NCBI GenBank assembly: GCA_017640615.1
Contig: JAEPQK010000003.1
Location: 124,001 to 188,000, forward strand
DNA from: Rhizobiaceae bacterium
GTDB taxonomy: Bacteria; Pseudomonadota; Alphaproteobacteria; Rhizobiales; Rhizobiaceae
Length of the DNA: 64,000 nt
Reading direction: 5' to 3'
Each line of letters starts with the position of its first letter. Positions within the stretch are counted from its first letter, which is position 1. A model generated the notes under the pieces. The model was given only the letters and a program-made list of their open reading frames with translations, ran no database searches and was not told the origin of the DNA. The translations under genes were made by a program, and so were the position numbers. This document shows, piece after piece, positions 9,045-16,981 of the stretch.

Positions 9045-9827
9045 CTATTCCGCTGTCCAGCCGCCGTCGACGGAAAGCGTGGTGCCCGTAATCTGCGCGG
9101 CCGCGTTGCCAGCGAGGAAAACCGCCGCTCCCGATATCTCTTCCAGCGTCACGAACTGCTTGCTCGGATGTTTGTCCAGGAAGAATTTCAGCTCAGCCTC
9201 ACGCCGATCCAGGCCAGACTCACGCATACGGTCCTCGATCTGCTGCTCGACCAGCGGCGTCAGCACATAACCGGGGCAGATCGCATTGCAGGTGATGCCT
9301 TTCTCGGCTTCTTCCAGTGCCACGACCTTGGTCAAGCCGACCACGCCATGCTTGGACGCGACATAGGCCGACTTGTTTGGCGAAGCCCGAAGGCCATGCG
9401 CGGACGCGATATTGATGATACGGCCCCAGCCGCTGGCGCGCATATGCGGCACCGCTGCGGCGATCGTATGGAACGTCGCCGACAGGTTGATCGCAATCAC
9501 GGCGTCCCACTTTTCGGCAGGGAACTCATCGACGGGCGCCACATACTGAATGCCCGCATTGTTGACCAGAATATCGACGGCCGAAAACCGCGATACGGCC
9601 TGTTCGATCAAATCGCGGGCTGCCGCGCCATCCGACATGTCGGCCTTGATGTACGCCGCCTCTACGCCATGCGTTTCGGCAATGCGAGCCGCAGCCGCGT
9701 GATCGTCCTCCTTGTCGGTGTAGGAGTTGATGGCGACATTGGCGCCCTGGGCAGCCAGCGCCTCGGCAATCGCAAGGCCAATGCCTGACGTCGACCCGGT
9801 TACGACCGCTGTTTTTCCGGTGAGCAT
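9045..9827 (-). CDS. bdhA: 3-hydroxybutyrate dehydrogenase
   Basis: Short-chain dehydrogenase of 260 residues that oxidises D-3-hydroxybutyrate to acetoacetate with NAD+, the cytoplasmic step after PHB depolymerisation. It shows the cofactor motif GSTSGIG (11-17), NNAG (89-92), catalytic Ser142, Tyr155 and Lys159 (YVASK), and the family C-terminal end TGTTLSVDGGWTAE. The ATG at 9827 has a good ribosome site (GAAAGGA), so a longer upstream frame is rejected. It precedes the patatin gene in one transcription unit. Distinguished from phbB by the longer insert between the YxxxK motif and the C-terminus. Confidence 0.9.
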   Translation of the reverse strand: MLTGKTAVVTGSTSGIGLAIAEALAAQGANVAINSYTDKEDDHAAAARIAETHGVEAAYIKADMSDGAAARDLIEQAVSRFSAVDILVNNAGIQYVAPVDEFPAEKWDAVIAINLSATFHTIAAAVPHMRASGWGRIINIASAHGLRASPNKSAYVASKHGVVGLTKVVALEEAEKGITCNAICPGYVLTPLVEQQIEDRMRESGLDRREAELKFFLDKHPSKQFVTLEEISGAAVFLAGNAAAQITGTTLSVDGGWTAE

Positions 9828-9954
9828 AATCCGTCCTTTCCATGGCTGATGCTGCTCTAAGCTGCCCTGGATATATTGCGCTGCAACAAAATGTCCATTG
9901 GTAGGAATACGCAAGTCGCAAAGCGCATCTCAAGCACTCGAAGGCGCGCAACAA

Positions 9955-9980
9955 AAAACCCGGCACGATGGCCGGGTTTT
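9955..9980. terminator. Bidirectional terminator between carD and bdhA
   Basis: Perfect 10-bp stem (AAAACCCGGC / GCCGGGTTTT) with a 6-base loop and T runs on both strands. It lies 25 bases past the carD stop and upstream of bdhA, and insulates the two minus-strand genes. Confidence 0.88.
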
Positions 9981-10004
9981 TCGTAGTTTGCTCGGAGTAG
10001 CGGC

Positions 10005-10577
10005 TTACGCTGCTTCTTCCTGCTGCGATTCCTCATTGTCCGGCTTCGGGCCGCGGCGCGGACCCTTGGCGAGGTTCGCCTCGATCAGGTGCACGGCCTC
10101 GGTCTCGGAGACCTTGTTCACGGCCGCGATCTCGCGCGCCATGCGGTCGAGCGCGGCTTCGTAAAGCTGACGCTCCGAATAGGACTGCTCCGGCTGGTTC
10201 TCTGCGCGGAAGAGGTCGCGCACGACTTCCGAGATCGAAATCAGGTCGCCCGAATTGATCTTGGCGTCATATTCCTGCGCGCGGCGCGACCACATGGTGC
10301 GCTTCACGCGGGCGCGACCCTGAACGACCTTGAGCGCGCGCTCCACATAGTCGGTTTCCGAAAGCTTGCGCATGCCGACCGAAGCGGCCTTCGCCACCGG
10401 CACCTTGAGGCGCATCTTGTCTTTCTGGAAATCGATCACGAAGAGTTCCAGCTTGTGACCGGCGACTTCCTGCTCTTCGATCGCGACGATCTGTCCGACC
10501 CCGTGCGCGGGGTAGACGATGGACTCGCCGGTCTTGTAGCCGTTGCGTGTCGCCGATTTTTTCTGCTGGGTTGCCAT
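10005..10577 (-). CDS. carD: CarD-family transcriptional regulator
   Basis: 190-residue RNA-polymerase-binding protein. The N-terminal CarD_CdnL_TRCF Tudor-like domain (KTGESIVYPAHGVGQI, about residues 15-75) contacts the beta subunit. A helical C-terminal domain (about 80-165) binds promoter DNA near the -10 element and includes a conserved Trp (RTMWSRRAQ). The tail is acidic and low-complexity (NEESQQEEAA). CarD/CdnL stabilises open complexes at rRNA and growth-related promoters. It follows the helicase-S4-fdxA run on the same strand, a common rhizobial order, with its own upstream spacer and a strong terminator. Confidence 0.95.
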   Translation of the reverse strand: MATQQKKSATRNGYKTGESIVYPAHGVGQIVAIEEQEVAGHKLELFVIDFQKDKMRLKVPVAKAASVGMRKLSETDYVERALKVVQGRARVKRTMWSRRAQEYDAKINSGDLISISEVVRDLFRAENQPEQSYSERQLYEAALDRMAREIAAVNKVSETEAVHLIEANLAKGPRRGPKPDNEESQQEEAA

Positions 10578-10943
10578 ACGCCTTAACTCCTGTTTGCCCG
10601 CCGGCCTTGGCAGCCGGACTAGTCATCTCGACCGCACGCGGTCAGCCATACCGGACACGGCTAATCACCACTCCCGAAGATGGCCGCAGTCCGCAGACAA
10701 TGGCCGCCGCTGGACCGGGTTGCCCCGGACCGGAGTGGGTATTGCGCCTTTCGATGATTAAAGCTTTAGCGCCTTGGATCGATGGTGTGTCATCGGCATA
10801 TTTTGTGAACCTATCACAAAAAGCCGAAAGATTCAACAATTTGCCGCAAGCGCGAAGAGCGATGACGCGGCGCAGTTAACGCCACGGCCATCGCCACATC
10901 TACTTAACTGGCACCTGCCCCGAGGTAAGGCACGGCGCTTGTC
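10578..10943. other. 366-base spacer between fdxA and carD
   Basis: No convincing gene on either strand. It presumably holds the carD promoter. Its one distinct element is a perfect inverted repeat TTTTGTGA-ACCTA-TCACAAAA at 10801-10821. That could be an operator about 225 bases upstream of carD, or a hairpin after fdxA; there is no T tract next to it. Confidence 0.4.
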
Positions 10944-11282
10944 TCAGTCGCCCGCACCGGGCTCCGGCGAGAAATACTTCTCGAATTTGCCATCCTCGCC
11001 GTCGAACTTTTCGCCGTCGGCGGGCGGCTCGCCCTTTCGCGTAATGTTCGGCCATTTGGCCGCATAATCGGCGTTTACCTCGAGCCACTTTTCCAGCCCC
11101 GGCTCGGTGTCGGGTTTGATCGCGTCGGCCGGGCATTCGGGCTCGCACACGCCGCAATCGATGCACTCGTCCGGGTGGATGACGAGCATGTTTTCGCCTT
11201 CATAGAAGCAGTCGACCGGACACACTTCGATGCAGTCCATGTATTTGCACTTGATGCAGTTGTCGACGACGACATAGGTCAT
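10944..11282 (-). CDS. fdxA: 7Fe ferredoxin FdxA
   Basis: 112-residue ferredoxin of the Azotobacter FdI type, carrying one [3Fe-4S] and one [4Fe-4S] cluster. All ligands are present: Cys9, Cys17 and Cys50 for the 3Fe cluster, and Cys21, Cys40, Cys43 and Cys46 for the 4Fe cluster, with the extra Cys25. The C-terminal half ([19 protein letters not shown]) is typical of the long form. It is a cytoplasmic one-electron carrier whose partner is not known here. It lies between the S4 gene and carD on the same strand. Confidence 0.95.
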   Translation of the reverse strand: MTYVVVDNCIKCKYMDCIEVCPVDCFYEGENMLVIHPDECIDCGVCEPECPADAIKPDTEPGLEKWLEVNADYAAKWPNITRKGEPPADGEKFDGEDGKFEKYFSPEPGAGD

Positions 11283-11423
11283 GGCGGGTTCTTCGGATCG
11301 GGCGATTAACGAATTGCGCGGGTGAGGTAGACCCTTTGTCCGGCGCTGGCAAGTGTGGCCATTGCGCGCCCAGCCTACATTTCGGAACAGTTTTGCGGGG
11401 GCGGGGAAACCGGGCCTACCGCC

Positions 11424-11762
11424 TCATCTCCCATCGTCGGGCATCGAAACCGAACCGGCGGCCGAGCGCGCTGCTTCGAGCGCTTTGCCAGGCGGCGAAA
11501 GGTCTTCGAAAAGCGTTGCTGCTTCGCCGGCCGGTCCGCGGCGCGCTCCGATGCCGGTGACCTTGAGCACAGCCACGCGCCCGCGCAACGAAATCGTGAG
11601 CACATCGCCGGGCCGCACGCGCCGTGCGGCATTGTCCGTCTTCTGCCGGTTGATACGAACCTTGCCCGACTGTGCGAGCTTGGTCGCCAAAGTACGCGTT
11701 TTCACGACGCGCGCGAAATAGAGCCATTTGTCGATGCGCTGACCGGGCAACGCCTCGTTCAT
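11424..11762 (-). CDS. S4-domain RNA-binding protein (Hsp15-like)
   Basis: 112-residue protein with an N-terminal S4 RNA-binding domain (QRIDKWLYFARVVKTRTLA, then SGKVRINRQK, about residues 7-60), similar to HslR/Hsp15, which binds stalled 50S subunits carrying nascent chains. The C-terminal third is low-complexity. The ribosome site AGGAG overlaps the stop of the upstream helicase gene, implying translational coupling. The pairing with the helicase suggests a shared role in RNA metabolism; the exact substrate is unproven. Confidence 0.88.
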   Translation of the reverse strand: MNEALPGQRIDKWLYFARVVKTRTLATKLAQSGKVRINRQKTDNAARRVRPGDVLTISLRGRVAVLKVTGIGARRGPAGEAATLFEDLSPPGKALEAARSAAGSVSMPDDGR

Positions 11763-11771
11763 GAACAGCTC

Positions 11772-14700
11772 CTACTTCTTCATCTGGTCCCGCAGCGCGG
11801 CGAGCTTGGCAAAGGGCGAATTCGGATCGGCCTCGCGCGGGCGCTCTTCGCGCTTGCGACCGCCCTGCTCGGGCCGGGGACCGCGCGCGCCCTCTGGTTT
11901 GCCTTTGCGCCGGCCCTTGCCGTGTTGCTTGGCGTCCCTGCCGTTTTTTCCCTGATGCTGACCTTGCCGATTGCCCTTGTGGTGTGGTCTGTCGCCGGCG
12001 GCGCGGCCCGGCCGCCAGATGATGATCGGGGCCGGTTCTTCAGCTTCTTCGACACTCGTCGTGTCTGCGCCGGCCTCCGTTTCAGCTGGCTTCTCGGCGA
12101 CCGCGACATCCGCCGGTGCCTCTGCGGGCCTTTCAGCCACGGCGACATCGGCGGTGGTGACCGGAGCAGATTCCTGACTTTCAGGGCATGCTTGCTCGGT
12201 GCTTTCACCAGCGGTCACTGCCGGCTCGGCAGAGGCACTTGCCGCGCCTGCGCCTTCCGCGGTTTCTGCTTCTGCCTTCTCGGGCTGCGTGGCCGCGTCC
12301 TTCGCGTCGTCAGCCTTGTCGGTCGCAGGGGATGCTTGCGCGTCGAGCTCGGCTAAGCGCGCCTCAACCTCCGCCGTCGGCTTGGGCTCGCCGCGATAGC
12401 CGAGGCCCTTCAATATCTCTGACATGTCGTCCGGCGTGGCGCCCAGTATCGAGAGCATCGCCGGCGTCACCACGAACGCATTGCCCTCATATGCGCCTTC
12501 CGGCCGCTGAGCGGTACCCGCCTTCCAGGCGAGCGCCGGGCGAATGAGGTCGGCCAGCCGCTCCAGAATATCGACGCGCACCGCGCGCGGCCCGAGCAGC
12601 CGGTAGCCGGCAAGCCCGTAAAAGGCGCGGTCGAATGTCTGGTCGACAATCACCGATGTTCGGCCGGAAGCGAGCAGGCCGACCACATCGCCAAAACCGG
12701 CGCGGTCTTTCGCGTCATTGGCAAGCGCCCAAAGCAGCGTGAGCAGCCCCGCTGGCCCTGGCTTCAACAACGCCGGTATGAAGATGTGGTAGGCGCCAAA
12801 ACGCACGCCCAGCCGGCGCAGCGCTCCGCGTGCATCCTGATCGAGCGAGCGTACATCTTCCGCGACGTCGCGGCGGTTCACCAGCCCGAACTTCTCGACA
12901 AGCTGGAAAGCCAGACCGCGCGACAGGCCGCTCAGCTGGTCGGCGCCTTTGAGGTCGATCAGCGGCTTGAGCAGCGTTTCAATCTGGTAATTCACGAAGC
13001 GCTCGGCGCGCGCAAACACGCGGTCGCGCGCCACGCCTGTGAGCTGTTCGTCTGCCAGCAGTACCGGGCGCGGCTTCAGTGCGTCGTCGCCTGACACCAG
13101 CGTAGCCACCGGTGCCCCGATCCAGCGCAGCACGCCATCTGAGTCCAGCGCCAGGTCGCCATTCGGCGCATTGGCAAATCGGTCTGCCCGCTTTTCGAAC
13201 TCCTGCGCCAGCCCCTTCTGGGCCGCTGTCCGCACAGCCTTGGCGTCCTCGCCGTCCGCGCTCTGGTCTGCGGTAAAGCGAAAACCCTGCAATGTCCCGA
13301 CATGATGTCCTTCGACGTTCACGTCTCCGGATGGGCTGATTTCGGCTTCAAGCATAGTATCTTCTCTGAGGCGCTTCATGAGCACCGATGTCCTGCGGTC
13401 TATGAACCGTTTCGTCAATCTTTCGTGCAGTGCATCGGAGAGACTGTCTTCGATCGCACGCGTTTTTTCTTGCCAGTGTAGCGGATCGGCAAGCCATCCA
13501 GGCCGGTGGGAAACATAGGTCCAGGTGCGTATTTGCGCGATCCGTTGCGAAAGCACATCGATATCGCCCTCCGTTGGCGCGGCCCGGCGCACCTGTTCGG
13601 CCATGTAATCTTCGTCAACATGGCCGTTGCTTGCGACATCGCGAAAGATCGAGCCGACCAGCTCGGCATGCTGAGCCGGTGCGATGCGACGATAGTCCGG
13701 CAGCGCGCACACATCCCACAAAAGCGCGACTCGCTGCGGGCGGTCGGCGAGCGCTGCGATATCGTCTTCTCGCGACAGATGATCGAGCGCAGTGATGTCG
13801 GCGGCCGGCAGCGCACGCGTCAGCCCGTCGATCGGTGGCGTTGTTTCGACCGAACGCTTCAGCGCTTCGATACTGTCGAAATCGAAACGCGCCGTGCGCC
13901 ACTGCAGCACTTTCACGGGCTCGAACTCATGCGCCTCGATCCGGCGCACCATCTCCTCTTCCAGCGCATCCACCTTGCCGGTAACGCCGAATGTGCCGTC
14001 GCGCACATGCCGGCCGGCGCGCCCGGCAATCTGGCCAAGCTCCGCCGCCGTCAGCGGGCGATACTGATAGCCGTCGAATTTGCGGTTCTGCGCGAATGCA
14101 ACATGGTCGACATCGAGATTAAGGCCCATACCGATGGCATCGGTTGCCACCAGATAATCGACATCGCCGGACTGATAGATTTCGACCTGGGCATTGCGCG
14201 TGCGCGGGCTGAGCGCACCGAGCACGACAGCCGCGCCGCCGCGCTGGCGTCGGATCAGTTCAGCTATGGCGTAAACCTCGTCAGCCGAGAACGCGACGAT
14301 CGCCGAGCGTCTGGGTAGCCTGGTCAGTTTCTTGGAGCCGGCATGCGCCAGATGAGAAAGCCGCGGCCGCGTGACCACCGAGAGACCCGGCAGAAGTCGT
14401 TCCAGTATGCCGCGCACCGTGTCGGAGCCGAGCAACAGCGTTTCCTGCCGCCCCCGCAGATGCAGCACCCGGTCGGTGAAAATGTGCCCACGCTCCAGAT
14501 CGCCCGCCAGTTGCACCTCATCAATGGCGACAAACGCGGCGTCGGTTTCGCGCGGCATGGCCTCGACGGTGCATACCGAGTAGAGCGCGCCTGCAGGCTG
14601 AATCTTTTCCTCGCCGGTGACCAGCGAGACTTTTGCGGCGCCAACTTTCTCGCAGACCCGGTGGTAGACCTCGCGCGCCAGCAGCCGTAGCGGCAGCCCG

Positions 14701-14834
14701 ATCACACCGCTCTCATGAGCAACCATGCGCTCGATGGCGAGATGCGTCTTGCCGGTGTTTGTCGGGCCAAGCACGGCAGTCACGTCGCGCCCGGAAAGGA
14801 CGAGTGGACCGGCCTGCTTCGTCTGAATGTTCAT
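11772..14834 (-). CDS. Suv3-like superfamily 2 RNA/DNA helicase
   Basis: 1020-residue ATP-dependent helicase resembling mitochondrial SUV3. The N-terminal RecA-like domain carries Walker A GPTNTGKT (residues about 24-31) and a DEVQ-type Walker B (AIDEVQLAGD). Domain 2 carries GQIAGRAGRH, a motif VI-like segment. A long middle region resembles Suv3 C-domains. The last ~170 residues are low-complexity: first acidic Ala/Glu/Pro repeats (VAVAEKPAE-type), then a strongly basic Lys/Arg/Gly tail. It is first in the helicase - S4 - fdxA run. The tail is probably a disordered RNA-binding extension (inference). Confidence 0.9.
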   Translation of the reverse strand: MNIQTKQAGPLVLSGRDVTAVLGPTNTGKTHLAIERMVAHESGVIGLPLRLLAREVYHRVCEKVGAAKVSLVTGEEKIQPAGALYSVCTVEAMPRETDAAFVAIDEVQLAGDLERGHIFTDRVLHLRGRQETLLLGSDTVRGILERLLPGLSVVTRPRLSHLAHAGSKKLTRLPRRSAIVAFSADEVYAIAELIRRQRGGAAVVLGALSPRTRNAQVEIYQSGDVDYLVATDAIGMGLNLDVDHVAFAQNRKFDGYQYRPLTAAELGQIAGRAGRHVRDGTFGVTGKVDALEEEMVRRIEAHEFEPVKVLQWRTARFDFDSIEALKRSVETTPPIDGLTRALPAADITALDHLSREDDIAALADRPQRVALLWDVCALPDYRRIAPAQHAELVGSIFRDVASNGHVDEDYMAEQVRRAAPTEGDIDVLSQRIAQIRTWTYVSHRPGWLADPLHWQEKTRAIEDSLSDALHERLTKRFIDRRTSVLMKRLREDTMLEAEISPSGDVNVEGHHVGTLQGFRFTADQSADGEDAKAVRTAAQKGLAQEFEKRADRFANAPNGDLALDSDGVLRWIGAPVATLVSGDDALKPRPVLLADEQLTGVARDRVFARAERFVNYQIETLLKPLIDLKGADQLSGLSRGLAFQLVEKFGLVNRRDVAEDVRSLDQDARGALRRLGVRFGAYHIFIPALLKPGPAGLLTLLWALANDAKDRAGFGDVVGLLASGRTSVIVDQTFDRAFYGLAGYRLLGPRAVRVDILERLADLIRPALAWKAGTAQRPEGAYEGNAFVVTPAMLSILGATPDDMSEILKGLGYRGEPKPTAEVEARLAELDAQASPATDKADDAKDAATQPEKAEAETAEGAGAASASAEPAVTAGESTEQACPESQESAPVTTADVAVAERPAEAPADVAVAEKPAETEAGADTTSVEEAEEPAPIIIWRPGRAAGDRPHHKGNRQGQHQGKNGRDAKQHGKGRRKGKPEGARGPRPEQGGRKREERPREADPNSPFAKLAALRDQMKK

Positions 14835-14957
14835 GCAAGGCGCTCGGAGTGGAACTGTCTGCGGGCGGGAAGGCTTGGGCCGATGGACGGCGCAACCGCC
14901 CGAACCCGCCCGTCATATAGGAAGTGGCGGCGGGAACAAAACCCCGGCGGCCGTGTC

Positions 14958-15032
14958 GCGTTAACGGATGGAACGAGTCTGGAACGAATCGGCGACGAAT
15001 CACTGACTCCGATCAGTTCCGATTTTGTTCAC
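14958..15032 (+). repeat. Intergenic module, copy 1
   Basis: Begins GCGTTAACG, then 14 unrelated bases, then a 52-base segment (14981-15032) opening GGAACGAA, with the core GGCGACGAATCACTGAC and ending TTTGTTCAC. The 52-base segment matches copy 2 at 41 positions, and the spacing from GTTAACG to GGAACGAA is the same in both. Confidence 0.7.
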
Positions 15033-15177
15033 GGCTAGATGTTGATTGAATCGCTCCAATGGGGACGAGATGCTGAATCGACTCATGAACAAGTCTCGCG
15101 AGCCGGGCTGGATTCGCCGCTGCGCGTTAACCTTTTGCCCCTTGCCACAACCAGCCGCCATTCGCACTCTCGCTAAG

Positions 15178-15194
15178 GTTAGGAATTTCCTAAC
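15178..15194. promoter_or_regulatory. Perfect 17-base palindrome, candidate operator
   Basis: GTTAGGAA-T-TTCCTAAC: 8-base arms around one central base, between the two copies of the intergenic module. It has the size and symmetry of a dimeric-regulator site. No regulator is identified. Confidence 0.45.
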
Positions 15195-15240
15195 AAATCC
15201 TTTGATCTCGTTAACACCTGGCTCGACTGAAATAGGCTTG

Positions 15241-15315
15241 GCGTTAACGTTCGGGCCAAAGGCGGAACGAACAGGCGACGAATCACTGACCGCCCTATGT
15301 TGCGGCTTTGTTCAC
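15241..15315 (+). repeat. Intergenic module, copy 2
   Basis: Second copy, 283 bases after the first: GCGTTAACG, 14 bases, then GGAACGAA, the 17-base core GGCGACGAATCACTGAC, and TTTGTTCAC at the end. The conserved blocks with diverged filler look like selected binding sites, not a fresh duplication. Confidence 0.7.
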
Positions 15316-15503
15316 CACAACATCTGGTGCGCCGAGGCAGTTGTAGACACATTCTCCACTGCTTGTTCACAGCCCTGCCCACAGCTCGGCTGCCGCCGCG
15401 TTAACTTTTTCGTCCCGCGCTGAGACAGCTCCGCGAGGGCACATACTTGGCTCCGGCGGCATGCTGGGGCACAATCAGTCCCGCGGCGCATGGGGATGTG
15501 ACG

Positions 15504-16103
15504 ATGGGCGGAGTTCCTGGAACTGCGGGCAATGCACCTGGCGGCATCAAGCGGGCCGGCGCGGCAGTTTTGATTGCATTGCTCGTCGTGCCGATGCTTT
15601 CAGGCTGGAAGGTGACGGGCACCAAGGTGCGTGAAGCGTACTATCCGGTGTCCGGGCGAAACCACACCGAAATTGTTCGCTCGGTGCGCCGCTTCGCACC
15701 GATGAGCGGCCGCGCCTATGGGCTCGGCATCATCGATTTTCACCCCGACTACGACATGCGCTCAAAGGATGGCGCCTGCCGCATCACGCGCGCCAACACA
15801 GGTCTTTCGATCACGCTGAAGCTGCCGGAATGGAAGGGCCCGAAAGACGCTCCGCGAGCAGCCGCCCGGCTCGGCCGTCACTTCGAACGTGTGATCAAGC
15901 GCCACGAATTGCAGCACGTGAAGATTGCTGAGCGCTATGCGCGCAAGATGAGCAGCGACCTGAAAAAGCTGAAGCCTGAGAAGAACTGCTGGGCAATGCG
16001 GCGCAAGGCCTACACGCTCATCAAATCGGTAAAGAAACAGCACATAAATGCCCAGCGCGCTTTCGACCGCCGCACGCTGAAGCAGATCAGGCGTTTGCTT
16101 TAG
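15504..16103 (+). CDS. DUF922 family secreted Zn-protease-like protein
   Basis: 199-residue protein with an N-terminal signal peptide or anchor (hydrophobic run AAVLIALLVVPML, residues about 19-31), then a domain like DUF922 (predicted Zn-dependent peptidases). A zinc-binding HExxH motif is present (HELQH, in a helix followed by VKIAERYARK). The C-terminal half is basic and helical. The ATG at 15504 is preferred to a TTG at 15447 because it places the hydrophobic segment near the N-terminus. Likely periplasmic. Its promoter should lie in the unusual upstream region. Activity is inferred only from the motif. Confidence 0.8.
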   Translation: MGGVPGTAGNAPGGIKRAGAAVLIALLVVPMLSGWKVTGTKVREAYYPVSGRNHTEIVRSVRRFAPMSGRAYGLGIIDFHPDYDMRSKDGACRITRANTGLSITLKLPEWKGPKDAPRAAARLGRHFERVIKRHELQHVKIAERYARKMSSDLKKLKPEKNCWAMRRKAYTLIKSVKKQHINAQRAFDRRTLKQIRRLL

Positions 16104-16114
16104 GCGCCACCGTC

Positions 16115-16137
16115 ACCCTTGGGAATGTCCCAAGGGT
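16115..16137. repeat. Solitary palindromic repeat unit
   Basis: Perfect 10-bp stem ACCCTTGGGA / TCCCAAGGGT with a 3-base loop, between convergent genes. Core and flank (ends GGGTCTGCTT) resemble the unit at 55929-55947, so it looks like one half of a RIME-type rhizobial repeat. It may also act as a terminator for the DUF922 gene, but lacks a T run. Confidence 0.55.
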
Positions 16138-16229
16138 CTGCTTGCCACCAAAGCACCAGAATATTCAGCCGCTAGCCACCTTCGCCGCAGGTCCTCGGAA
16201 CCAGCCCGGGGAACGCGGCGCAAGCAGCA

Positions 16230-16955
16230 TCAGACGAAATTCTGCCCGCCATTGGCCGAGATCGTCGAGCCGGTGATGAAACCGGCATCGTCGGATACGA
16301 GAAACACGACACAGCGGGCAATTTCTTCCGGTTCGCCCAACCTGCCAACCGGGATCTGCGGGATGATGCGCTCGCTGAGCACCTTCTCGTCAATCGCCTT
16401 CACCATGTCAGTGCCGATATAACCGGGGCAGATCGCATTGACGGTAATGCCGGCGCGCGCACCTTCTTGTGCAAGCGCCTTGGTGATGCCGAGATCGCCG
16501 GCCTTGGAGGCCGAGTAGTTGGCCTGCCCGGCCTGCCCCTTCTGCCCATTGATGGAGGAGATGGTGACCACGCGGCCGAATTTCCGGTCGCGCATACCGC
16601 CCCACACATTGTGGGTCATGTTGAAGACGCCGTTGAGATTGGTGTCGATCACCTCACGCCACTGTTCGGGCGTCATGCGGTGGAACATCGCGTCGCGGGT
16701 GATGCCGGCATTGTTGACCAGCACATCGACCGGACCGAGATCGGCCTCGACCTTGGCGACCCCGTCCTTGCACGCGTCATAATCGGCAACAGACCATTTG
16801 TAGACGCCGATACCGGTTTCTTCCTTGAACTTGGCCGCCGCCTCATCGTTGCCGGCATAGTTTGCCGCAACTTTGTATCCAGCTTCCTTGAGTGCGATCG
16901 AAATGGCTGCGCCGATACCGCGCGAGCCGCCGGTGACGAGTGCTACTCGTGACAT
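16230..16955 (-). CDS. phbB: Acetoacetyl-CoA reductase
   Basis: 241-residue NADPH-dependent SDR that reduces acetoacetyl-CoA to (R)-3-hydroxybutyryl-CoA, the second step of PHB synthesis. Cofactor motif TGGSRGIG (residues 8-15), NNAG (81-84), catalytic Ser134, Tyr147 and Lys151 (YSASK), and the C-terminus TGSTISANGGQNFV are diagnostic of PhbB. It lies downstream of phbA on the same strand, separated by a spacer with a long imperfect inverted repeat. Cytoplasmic. Confidence 0.95.
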   Translation of the reverse strand: MSRVALVTGGSRGIGAAISIALKEAGYKVAANYAGNDEAAAKFKEETGIGVYKWSVADYDACKDGVAKVEADLGPVDVLVNNAGITRDAMFHRMTPEQWREVIDTNLNGVFNMTHNVWGGMRDRKFGRVVTISSINGQKGQAGQANYSASKAGDLGITKALAQEGARAGITVNAICPGYIGTDMVKAIDEKVLSERIIPQIPVGRLGEPEEIARCVVFLVSDDAGFITGSTISANGGQNFV

Positions 16956-16981
16956 GTAGTTCCTCCCGTTTTGATGAGAGT

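Larger units (their letters stand above)
14835..15503. other. Large non-coding region with clustered GANTC and GTTAAC sites
   Basis: No plausible gene on either strand across 669 bases between divergent genes (helicase leftward, DUF922 protein rightward). Nine GANTC sites (the CcrM methylation target) start at 14975, 14986, 14997, 15005, 15048, 15075, 15080, 15111 and 15280; eight fall within 141 bases. GTTAAC occurs five times (14960, 15126, 15210, 15243, 15400), four as GCGTTAAC. TTGTTCAC occurs at 15025, 15308 and 15363. A 52-base module is present twice. Probably a regulatory or replication-linked region; function not known. Confidence 0.6.

Noticed and set aside
7716-9788. 690-codon open frame on the plus strand
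   Set aside because: It runs antisense to the patatin and bdhA genes, which have intact catalytic motifs; its translation looks like no protein family.
14835-15503. Chromosome replication origin
   Set aside because: The GANTC, GTTAAC and DnaA-like sites fit partly, but there is no hemE, dnaA, parAB or other usual origin neighbour, and the DnaA-like boxes are imperfect. Kept as a regulatory or replication-linked region only.
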